Below, one piece after another: positions 5,959-11,983 of a DNA stretch of 13,465 nucleotides (the first letter of the stretch is position 1; the number at the start of each line of letters is the position of its first letter). This DNA is from Nocardioides sp. (GTDB taxonomy: Bacteria; Actinomycetota; Actinomycetes; Propionibacteriales; Nocardioidaceae). The notes under the pieces are model-generated. The model was not told the origin of the DNA. It was given only the letters and a program-made list of their open reading frames with translations, and did no database searches. The DNA lies in assembly GCA_029264225.1 (NCBI GenBank), contig JARICB010000244.1:1-13465 (forward strand). Reading direction: 5' to 3'. Both the position numbers and the translations under genes were made by a program.

Positions 5959-7467
5959 TCAGCCAACGTTGACGGCGATCTCCTGGATGCCGCTCGAGCC
6001 TTCGGGGAAGGGCGTCATCCGGGCGGCCGTCTGCACGTCGCCGTCCTTGTTCGTGGCGCGGCTGGCCACGAAATGCTGGCCCGGCTCGGCGTCCCACTCG
6101 AGATACCACTGACGCCAGTAGTCGTTGCCCGCGTCGGCGCCCAGGGTGGCGGGCTGCCAAGGACCGCCGTCGATGCGCACCTCCACCCCTTCGATGCCCA
6201 CTCCCTGGGCCCAGGCGACGCCACCGATGAACGTGCGGCCGGGGTCGTTGTCGGAGAGTGGCTTGGGGGTATCGATCCGGCTGGAGATCTTGATCGGCGC
6301 CTCGGTGGCCCAGTCGCGGTCGGTCCAGTAGGACGATTCCTGGTCATAGGTCGTCAGCGTCATCTTGGTGATCCACTTGCAGGCACTGACGAAGCCGTAG
6401 AGGCCGGGCACCACCATCCGCACCGGAAAGCCGTTCTCGCGCGGCAGGGGTTCGCCGTTCATCCCGAAGACGATCATCGAGTCGCGCCCGTCCGTGGCCA
6501 CGCTCAGCGGCGTGGAGATGGTCATCCCGTCGACGTCGGTCGAGATGATCTGGTCAGCGCCGGTCCGGGAGATGCCGGCCAGGGCGAGCACGTCGCTGAG
6601 GCGTACGCCGAGCCAGCGGGCGGCACCGACGTAGGGCCCGCCAACATCGTTGGAGACACAGGTCAAGGTGATGTCGCGCTCGATCACCTCGAGCTCATAG
6701 AGGTCGGCCAGCGTCAGGGTGACCTCCTTGTCGACGTCACCGTCGATGGTCAAGGTCCACGAGTCGGCGTCCACGATCGGCAACGAGAGTCGGGTGTCGA
6801 CCCGGTAGAAGTCGGCTGTCGGCGTGCGGAACGGCGAGATGCCGTCGATCTTCTGCTCGAGTCCGACGGGCAGCGGCGTCGTCTTCGTCGCGACGCTCGG
6901 CAGGTCGATGTCGGTGCCCTTGAGTCGGTAGGAAGCCACCCAGCGCCCAGCGCTACCGAAGGCGGCGGCGGCCACGGCCAGTCCGCCGGCCGCCAGCAGC
7001 ACGCCGCGACGGCTGGGACCCGAGGAGGCGGATTCCTCACCGGACCTCTCCAGTCGGAGCAGGCCGGCGAGAGCCACGACACCGACCGCGGCCGCGACCA
7101 GGCTCGGGAGCAGGTCAAGAGGACCGGCCGCAGGCCGGAGCAGGGCCAGGACGCCGGCCAGGACGGCGAGGGCAGCGATCATCAGCAGGCCGGGGAGGAG
7201 CCAGCGCGCCGCGATCACCCCCGCAATCCCGGCAAGTACCAGCACCCCGAGCATGACCGACCCGATCAGGATCGCCTTGTCGGCCGACCCGAACGTGCGG
7301 ATCGCCCATTCCTTGAGGGGGGTGGGCGTCAGGTCGATCACCGTCGAGCCCACGGCAAGTACGGGGGAAGCGGCCGGAACCGTCAGGGCCGCCACCAGGT
7401 GGGCGACCGCGACGCCCGTGAGCGCTGCGAGGACGCCGTACAGGGCATGGAGGAGTCGAGTCGTCAT
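5959..7467 (-). CDS. Membrane-anchored molybdopterin-dependent oxidoreductase, sulfite-oxidase fold
   Basis: 502 residues. The N-terminal 175 residues are membrane: four hydrophobic segments (about 8-30, 64-87, 89-111, 120-138) then a fifth at 155-173 preceded by 'SRRGVLL' (152-158), which looks like a twin-arginine signal placed internally. The catalytic sulfite-oxidase/MsrP-type domain spans about 225-395 with 'ITLTCVSNDVGG' 266-277, Cys270 being the expected molybdenum ligand, and 'ENGFPVRMVVPGLYG' 344-358. Residues about 400-500 are the Ig-like dimerisation domain ('GVAWAQGVGIEGVEVRIDGG', 'WRQWYLEWDAEPG'). It should face the cell exterior. Substrate unknown: the family oxidises sulfite or reduces methionine sulfoxide and other S/N-oxides. 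No haem domain is seen, so electrons must come from a partner or from the membrane part. A SigK-like promoter abuts the ATG, no ribosome site is present, and the mRNA is probably leaderless. The fasciclin gene follows 105 bases downstream. Confidence 0.9.
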   Translation of the reverse strand: MTTRLLHALYGVLAALTGVAVAHLVAALTVPAASPVLAVGSTVIDLTPTPLKEWAIRTFGSADKAILIGSVMLGVLVLAGIAGVIAARWLLPGLLMIAALAVLAGVLALLRPAAGPLDLLPSLVAAAVGVVALAGLLRLERSGEESASSGPSRRGVLLAAGGLAVAAAAFGSAGRWVASYRLKGTDIDLPSVATKTTPLPVGLEQKIDGISPFRTPTADFYRVDTRLSLPIVDADSWTLTIDGDVDKEVTLTLADLYELEVIERDITLTCVSNDVGGPYVGAARWLGVRLSDVLALAGISRTGADQIISTDVDGMTISTPLSVATDGRDSMIVFGMNGEPLPRENGFPVRMVVPGLYGFVSACKWITKMTLTTYDQESSYWTDRDWATEAPIKISSRIDTPKPLSDNDPGRTFIGGVAWAQGVGIEGVEVRIDGGPWQPATLGADAGNDYWRQWYLEWDAEPGQHFVASRATNKDGDVQTAARMTPFPEGSSGIQEIAVNVG

Positions 7468-7475
7468 GTGGTGTC

Positions 7476-7501
7476 TTCGTCACGGAGTGGCCAGCGGATT
7501 G
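7476..7501 (-). promoter_or_regulatory. Candidate SigK promoter of the molybdoenzyme gene (leaderless)
   Basis: On the minus strand, CAATCC (7501-7496), a 16-base spacer, CGAA (7479-7476), then GACACC. This is the same -35, spacing and -10 core as at 5911-5940. Only 8 bases (GACACCAC) separate CGAA from the ATG at 7467. A start point 6-7 bases after the -10 would fall on or next to the ATG, so the mRNA would begin at the start codon. No Shine-Dalgarno sequence fits in the gap. Confidence 0.68.
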
Positions 7502-7515
7502 CGAGCCGCTCGCAA
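7499..7515. promoter_or_regulatory. 17-bp inverted repeat, candidate operator
   Basis: TTGCGAG-CCG-CTCGCAA is a perfect 7-bp inverted repeat with a 3-bp centre. It lies in the 91-bp divergent gap between the molybdoenzyme and the enoyl-CoA hydratase-like gene and overlaps the last three bases of the CAATCC element. Size and symmetry suit a dimeric repressor, but no regulator gene is nearby, so its role is inferred. Confidence 0.4.
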
Positions 7516-7558
7516 ACCCCGTCTTTCAGCAGGCCCCGTGCTGCGGCAGGATGGCGCC

Positions 7559-8305
7559 ATGACCGAACTGGTGCACTACGACGTAGCCGATGCCGTCGCG
7601 ACCATCACCCTCGACAGCCCCGGCAATCGCAACGCCCTCAGCAAGCAGCTGATTACCGAGCTGTTCGAAGGACTGGAGCGCGCTGCCGCCGATGACGCAG
7701 TGCGGGTCGTGCTGATCCAGAGCTCCGGGAAGGTCTTCTGCTCCGGGGCCGACATGACCGAGGCAGGAGGCGACGACATGGCGCTCGGTGTGCGCCGGAT
7801 CGTCGACCTGCAGCGGCTCATCGTGACCCTCGACAAGCCGGTCGTCACCGCCAACCTCGGCGCCGTCAGGGCCGGTGGCATCGGCATCATCGCCGCCGCC
7901 GACGTCGCGATCAGCGCCGAGGAGGCCACCTTCGCGCTGACCGAGGTCAAGCTGGGCCTGGCTGCGGCGATCATCAGCCTGACCGTCCACCACCGGATGA
8001 ACCCGCGTGCCGCTGCCCTCACCACGCTGGGCGGCGAAGTGTTCAGCGGTGCCGACGCGGCGGCGTACGGGCTGATCACCAAGGCCGTGCCCGCCGATCG
8101 CCTCGATCAGGAGGTGGCCGCCGTGTGCGCCTCGCTGGCCTCCGGTGCGCCCCAGGGGCTGCGGGAATCCAAGCGGATCCTCAACCGCGACCTGATCGAG
8201 CGCATCGACGCCCTCGGCGAGGAGATGGCCGCGCTCAGTGCCACGCTGTTCGCCTCCGATGAGGCCCGGGAAGCGATGACGGCGTTCTTGAGTCGTAAGA
8301 AGTAG
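7559..8305 (+). CDS. Enoyl-CoA hydratase/isomerase-family protein
   Basis: 248 residues, typical length for a single-domain crotonase. ATG at 7559 has AGGA 7 bases upstream; the open frame extends further upstream, but that portion is antisense to the molybdoenzyme. Crotonase features: 'ATITLDSPGNRNALSKQL', the oxyanion-hole segment 'SSGKVFCSGADMTEAGG' (about 57-73), second oxyanion segment 'NLGAVRAGGIGIIAAADVAI', then 'FALTEVKLGLAAAIIS', and the C-terminal 'SDEAREAMTAFLSRKK'. Aligned by eye to rat mitochondrial hydratase, the Glu164 equivalent is kept (Glu of 'LTEVKLGL') while the Glu144 position is Gly (in 'GGIGIIAAAD'). It may therefore be a variant hydratase, an isomerase or another crotonase. 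It acts on acyl-CoA thioesters in the cytoplasm, probably in fatty- or branched-acid breakdown. It is divergent from the SigK cluster, and no pathway partner is adjacent. Confidence 0.88.
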   Translation: MTELVHYDVADAVATITLDSPGNRNALSKQLITELFEGLERAAADDAVRVVLIQSSGKVFCSGADMTEAGGDDMALGVRRIVDLQRLIVTLDKPVVTANLGAVRAGGIGIIAAADVAISAEEATFALTEVKLGLAAAIISLTVHHRMNPRAAALTTLGGEVFSGADAAAYGLITKAVPADRLDQEVAAVCASLASGAPQGLRESKRILNRDLIERIDALGEEMAALSATLFASDEAREAMTAFLSRKK

Positions 8306-8345
8306 CGCTCCCGGGTTGCTCTTTCGCGGGTAGCCCCACCCCGTG

Positions 8346-8439
8346 GTTGCTTCACCATGTTAAGTAGGGAAGCCGTCACTTCGCACACCGTCGACGGTGT
8401 GACAAGTGAGGAGTTCCCTACTCAGCATGGTGAAGCAAC
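8346..8439. repeat. 94-bp near-perfect palindrome
   Basis: Two 47-base arms meet with no loop at 8392/8393. I count 40 of 47 paired positions. The outer 14 bases (GTTGCTTCACCATG and its complement), an internal AGTAGGGAA block, TCACTT and the central 18-bp CACACCGTC-GACGGTGTG are perfect; the 7 mismatches fall in three small clusters at equal distances, so arm lengths match exactly. It lies 40 bases after the hydratase stop and 69 bases before the HelD start. No T-run follows, so it is not a textbook intrinsic terminator, though RNA from it would form a very stable stem. It could be a mobile palindromic element, a decayed inverted duplication or a strong structural terminator. The rest of 8306-8508 shows no gene. 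Confidence 0.85.
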
Positions 8440-8472
8440 AGCGCCCGGGGCACCTCGGCAGCGAGCAGTCGG

Positions 8473-8478
8473 TAGGCT
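8473..8478 (+). promoter_or_regulatory. Possible -10 element for the HelD gene
   Basis: TAGGCT in the context GGTAGGCTTGATC, a form common in actinobacterial housekeeping -10 boxes, sits about 30 bases before the HelD start. No convincing -35 hexamer is seen 17-18 bases upstream, so support is weak. Confidence 0.3.
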
Positions 8479-8508
8479 TGATCTTCTGCCGTCTCGGAGC
8501 GGAGCAAC

Positions 8509-10710
8509 GTGCACAGGGAGCCGGAATTGTCTGAACAGCTCGAGCAGCGGGAGATCGCCACCGAGCAGGAGTACGTCGACCGCGTCTACGTGCAACTCGA
8601 AGCCAGCGCCCGCAACGCCCAGCATCTCGCCCGCGAGGGTCACGCCCGGGGCAAGCTCGGCCACGAAGGCGGGCTCGTCGAGCGGGACGCGATGGTCTTC
8701 CAGGCGGCCAAGCGGATCGCCCAGCTCGACGCGGCCCACGAGGGGCTCGTCTTCGGGCGTCTCGACCTCACCCCTGATATCGACGTCGTGCCCCGCTACA
8801 TCGGCCGGATCGGACTGCGCGACGCCGATCGCGACACGCTGCTCATCGACTGGCGGGCACCCGCCGCCGCAGTGTTCTACCAAGCCACCGCCGCCGAGCC
8901 GCAAGGCGTGATCCGGCGCCGCGTGCTGCGCGCCGAACACCGCAGCGTGGTGGGCGTCGAGGACGAACTGCTCGACGCCGAGGCACACGACGAGGCCACC
9001 TTGCCGATCATCGGCGAGGGGGCCCTGATGGCCCAGCTGTCCCGGGCCCGCGACCGGAGCATGCACTCGATCGTGGCCACCATCCAGGCCGAGCAGGACA
9101 AGGCGATCCGAGCGCCGGGCAAGGGTGTCGTGACCATCTCGGGCGGACCCGGCACCGGCAAGACCGTGGTGGCACTGCACCGGGCCGCCTTCCTGCTCTA
9201 CTCCGACCGTCGGCGCTACGAATCCGGCGGCGTGCTGGTGGTTGGTCCGAGTGGCGTCTTCATGCGCTACATCGAGCGGGTCCTGCCCAGCCTCGGCGAG
9301 ACCGCCGTAGCCCTGCGCTCGCTGGGTGAGGTCGTCGATGGTGTCCGTGCTACCCGCCACGATGAACCGGCCGTTGCCGACATCAAGGGTGCGGCCGCGA
9401 TGGCCGAGCTGGTACGACGCACGGCGCGACAGCAGGCACCCCAAGCCCCCGACTCGTTCTCCTACTTCTGGCGCGACGACCGGCTCACCCTGGACCGGGG
9501 CACCCTCGGCAAGGTACGCCGCCAGCTGATGTCCCAGGGCCGGCGCAACCGTCAGTTGCCACGCGTGGCCAATGCGTTGCTGGATGCCATGTGGCGTCAG
9601 GTGCGCGGTGAGCGCGGACGCGAACGCGGTCGCGAGTACTTCAACGCCGAGGTGCTCGGTGACCAACGCTTTGTCGACTTCGCCACCGCTTGGTGGCCGC
9701 CGTTGGATGCGCCGACCGTGCTGGCCTGGCTGCGGGAGCCGGAGTTCTTGGCCCGGGTGGCCGAAGGCATCCTCTCGACCGAGCAGCAGCGGCTCCTCAC
9801 CGCGTCGTGGACCCGCTCCGACCTCTCGGTCGCGGACGTGCCGCTGCTCGACGAACTGCGCTACGCGCTGGGCGACGTACCCCTGCGCAGCGATGCCGAC
9901 CACGACCGCGACGACACGCTGACCGTGCTCGAGGGTGGCGTCGACCTTCAGGAGCTCACCACGGCGGCGGAGCGCGAATACGCTCCGACCGGGCGGGCCT
10001 GGGCGCCGCCCACCCACCGGATCGAGGACGACCACTTCGCCCACGTACTGATCGACGAGGCTCAGGACCTGACGCCCATGCAGTGGCGGATGGTGGGTCG
10101 GCGCGGCCGTACGGCGAGCTGGACCATCGTCGGCGACCCGGCGCAGTCATCGTGGCCGGTCCCCGACGAGGCGGCAGCGGCCCGCGCCGAAGCGCTGGAT
10201 GGCAAGTCGATCCACGAGTTCCACCTCTCGACCAACTACCGCAACTCGGCCGAGATCTACGAATACGCCGCCGCCTACGCAAAGCGGGTGGGTCTGGACG
10301 CCGACCTGCCCGACGCCGTACGCCGCACCGGCAAGTCGCCGGTCGCGATCGAGGCGCCCGACCTCGAAGCCGGAGTCCGCGAAGCCGTGCTCGACGTGGC
10401 CGCCCAGGTCGGCGGCACTGTCGCGATCGTGGTGCCGGCCGCCCGTCGCTCGGAGGTCAACGCCTGGCTGGCGTCGTGGCCCGAGCTCGCCGACGATGCG
10501 CGTGGGGCACGAGCCGATGGTGACGCCTCGTTGGCCTCGAGTGGCGAGGACCGGGTCGTCGTGCTGACCGGCCTCGACACCAAGGGTCTCGAGTTCGATG
10601 CCATCGTGGTCGTCAGTCCCCAGGAGATCGAGGACGAGTCGGCCACCGGCCGCGCCACGCTCTACGTCGTACTCACCCGGGCCACCCAACTGTTGACCAC
10701 CGTCTCCTGA
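8509..10710 (+). CDS. helD: HelD-type UvrD/Rep-family ATPase, RNA polymerase recycling factor
   Basis: 733 residues, the length of class II (actinobacterial) HelD. N-terminal helical region 'EQEYVDRVYVQLEAS' (about 19-33), then 'YIGRIGLRDADRDTLLIDWRAPAAAVFY', a signature of HelD proteins. Walker A 'GPGTGKT' 213-219 with 'VVALHRAAFLLY'; Walker B 'VLIDEAQDLTPMQW' with DEAQ 516-519; 'GDPAQSSW'; 'STNYRNSAEIYEYA'; 'GLDTKGLEFDAIVV' 688-701; and motif VI 'LYVVLTRATQLLT' near the C-terminus. HelD binds stalled RNA polymerase and uses ATP to release it from nucleic acid; a Streptomyces relative (HelR) protects polymerase from rifamycins. I see no obvious short rifamycin-associated element upstream. 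Start choice: GTG at 8509 (GGAG 4 bases before) or TTG at 8527 (AGGGAG 6 bases before); the latter has the better ribosome site. A DNA-helicase role is a less likely alternative. Confidence 0.88.
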   Translation: MHREPELSEQLEQREIATEQEYVDRVYVQLEASARNAQHLAREGHARGKLGHEGGLVERDAMVFQAAKRIAQLDAAHEGLVFGRLDLTPDIDVVPRYIGRIGLRDADRDTLLIDWRAPAAAVFYQATAAEPQGVIRRRVLRAEHRSVVGVEDELLDAEAHDEATLPIIGEGALMAQLSRARDRSMHSIVATIQAEQDKAIRAPGKGVVTISGGPGTGKTVVALHRAAFLLYSDRRRYESGGVLVVGPSGVFMRYIERVLPSLGETAVALRSLGEVVDGVRATRHDEPAVADIKGAAAMAELVRRTARQQAPQAPDSFSYFWRDDRLTLDRGTLGKVRRQLMSQGRRNRQLPRVANALLDAMWRQVRGERGRERGREYFNAEVLGDQRFVDFATAWWPPLDAPTVLAWLREPEFLARVAEGILSTEQQRLLTASWTRSDLSVADVPLLDELRYALGDVPLRSDADHDRDDTLTVLEGGVDLQELTTAAEREYAPTGRAWAPPTHRIEDDHFAHVLIDEAQDLTPMQWRMVGRRGRTASWTIVGDPAQSSWPVPDEAAAARAEALDGKSIHEFHLSTNYRNSAEIYEYAAAYAKRVGLDADLPDAVRRTGKSPVAIEAPDLEAGVREAVLDVAAQVGGTVAIVVPAARRSEVNAWLASWPELADDARGARADGDASLASSGEDRVVVLTGLDTKGLEFDAIVVVSPQEIEDESATGRATLYVVLTRATQLLTTVS

Positions 10711-10732
10711 TTCACCGACTTCCAGTACTACC

Positions 10733-10751
10733 CTGACGCCAGCGCCGTCAG
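10733..10751 (+). terminator. Small hairpin after helD, possible weak terminator
   Basis: CTGACG and CGTCAG form a perfect 6-bp stem around a 7-base loop, 22 bases after the helD stop. No T-tract follows, so termination is only a possibility; it could also influence translation of the acyltransferase gene just downstream. Confidence 0.3.
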
Positions 10752-10784
10752 CGGACTGGCTGCACGGATCGGTAAGGAATGGGT

Positions 10785-11939
10785 ATGACGCAGGTGGTGA
10801 CCGAAGCCGACCATCGGTCCAACAACTTCGACTTTCTCCGTCTGGTCGGCGCGTTGGCCGTCATCGTGGGTCACGCCTACCCGCTGCTCGCGCGCAGTGA
10901 GCAAGCCCCGATCATCTGGGGCTATCCGCTGCAGACCATTGGCGTGATCATCTTTTTCAGCATCAGCGGCTACCTGATCACCGCCAGCTGGAGCCGCAAC
11001 CACAACCCGGTCGCCTACGTCGTGGCTCGCGGACTGCGGATCCTGCCCGCGCTGATCGTGGTCGTCCTGGTGACTGCCCTGGTGCTCGGACCGATGGTCA
11101 CCACCCTGTCCCGCGAGGACTACTTCGCCTCCCCGGTGACCCTCGACTACATCACCAACAACCTGCGGCTCTTCGTCCAGTTCGGGCTGCCCGGGGTATG
11201 GGAGGACCTGCCCCTCCCGGGGGCCGTCAACGGTTCGCTGTGGACGCTGTTCGTCGAGGTGGTCTGCTACGTCGTGGTGCCCCTGTTGTTCCTCGTCCCG
11301 CGCCGGCTACGGCCGCTGGGTGCCCTGCTCGTCGTCTTCTGGGTCATCGCACTGGCCGAGACGCCGCAGGAGGAGTCGCCGATCTACTGGGCGGTGCGAG
11401 TGCGCGACGCGGCTGGCCTCGCGGTCTACTTCGCGGGTGGCGCCTTCCTCCGGATGGCCTCCCAGGGCATCGGGTTCGGACGCAGACTGACCTTCCGCGG
11501 TGACGTCGCGATCGCCCTGATCGCGGTCTACACGCTGGTGGCCGCCGCCTACCCGCAGTATGCGCTCAAGATCGGTTGGCTGGTCATCCCCTACGCCGTC
11601 CTGACCATCGGCCTGGCGCGGACGCCGTACATCTGCCGCACTGCTCGGTTCGGGGACTTCTCCTACGGTCTCTACCTGTGGGCGTTCCCCGTGCAGCAGA
11701 CCATCATCCATCTCTGGGGACCGCAGCGGCTGTTCGTGGATCTGCTGCTCGTGACCTCGATCACCCTCCTCTTGGCAGTCATCTCCTGGTATCTCGTCGA
11801 GAGCCCCGCGCTGCGCCTCAAGGAATGGGTGCTGCCGGCGCTGACACGCCGACCGAAGCCTCAACCGGCTCCTGAGCCGAAGGTTGCTGCCGGAGCCACC
11901 CCGGCAGAAATCCATGGGGGTACGCCGCCCGGTAGCTGA
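10785..11939 (+). CDS. Acyltransferase-3 family integral membrane protein (OafA/YrhL type)
   Basis: 384 residues from ATG 10785, chosen over ATG 10779 because AAGGA (10774-10778) is directly against the earlier ATG but 6 bases from this one. About ten hydrophobic helices. Family marks: 'NNFDFLRLVGALAVIVGHAYPLL' near the N-terminus with the catalytic-type His in helix 1, 'FFSISGYLI', 'RGLRILPAL' (the conserved Arg-Pro), 'NGSLWTLFVEVVCY' about 149-162, and 'FGDFSYGLYLWAFPVQQTII' near the C-terminus, then 'SWYLVESPALRLKE'. A Pro/Ala-rich cytoplasmic-looking tail of about 30 residues ends the protein; no SGNH hydrolase domain follows. Such proteins acetylate or acylate sugars, lipids or surface polymers across the membrane; the acceptor here is unknown and no glycan gene is adjacent. 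It lies 74 bases after helD and 44 before the next gene. Confidence 0.9.
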   Translation: MTQVVTEADHRSNNFDFLRLVGALAVIVGHAYPLLARSEQAPIIWGYPLQTIGVIIFFSISGYLITASWSRNHNPVAYVVARGLRILPALIVVVLVTALVLGPMVTTLSREDYFASPVTLDYITNNLRLFVQFGLPGVWEDLPLPGAVNGSLWTLFVEVVCYVVVPLLFLVPRRLRPLGALLVVFWVIALAETPQEESPIYWAVRVRDAAGLAVYFAGGAFLRMASQGIGFGRRLTFRGDVAIALIAVYTLVAAAYPQYALKIGWLVIPYAVLTIGLARTPYICRTARFGDFSYGLYLWAFPVQQTIIHLWGPQRLFVDLLLVTSITLLLAVISWYLVESPALRLKEWVLPALTRRPKPQPAPEPKVAAGATPAEIHGGTPPGS

Positions 11940-11970
11940 ACTCGGGGCTCGCGGTGTCGGTGTCGACCCG

Positions 11971-11976
11971 TAGGGT
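11971..11976 (+). promoter_or_regulatory. -10 element giving a probable leaderless start for the PhzE-like gene
   Basis: TAGGGT lies 7 bases before the ATG at 11984, in the context ccgTAGGGTtccggccATG. A transcript starting 7 bases after the hexamer begins at the A of the start codon. The gap has no Shine-Dalgarno sequence. No clear -35 element is seen. Confidence 0.5.
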
Positions 11977-11983
11977 TCCGGCC

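Noticed and set aside
7253..7558. Upstream in-frame extension of the crotonase-family gene
   Set aside because: It is antisense to the molybdoenzyme membrane region, and the ATG at 7559 has a good ribosome site and the expected family N-terminus.
5368..7695. Long plus-strand open frame of about 775 codons opposite the fasciclin and molybdoenzyme genes
   Set aside because: Translation is Gly/Arg/His-rich with no family motif, and it is antisense to two well-supported genes; typical of high-GC third-position bias.
8346..8439. Palindrome as a rifamycin-associated element or a CRISPR repeat
   Set aside because: It is a single 94-bp palindrome, far longer than the short rifamycin-associated element, and there is no array of spaced repeats.
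8422..10044. Minus-strand open frame of about 540 codons opposite helD
   Set aside because: Low-complexity translation with no recognisable domain; antisense to Walker A-containing helD.
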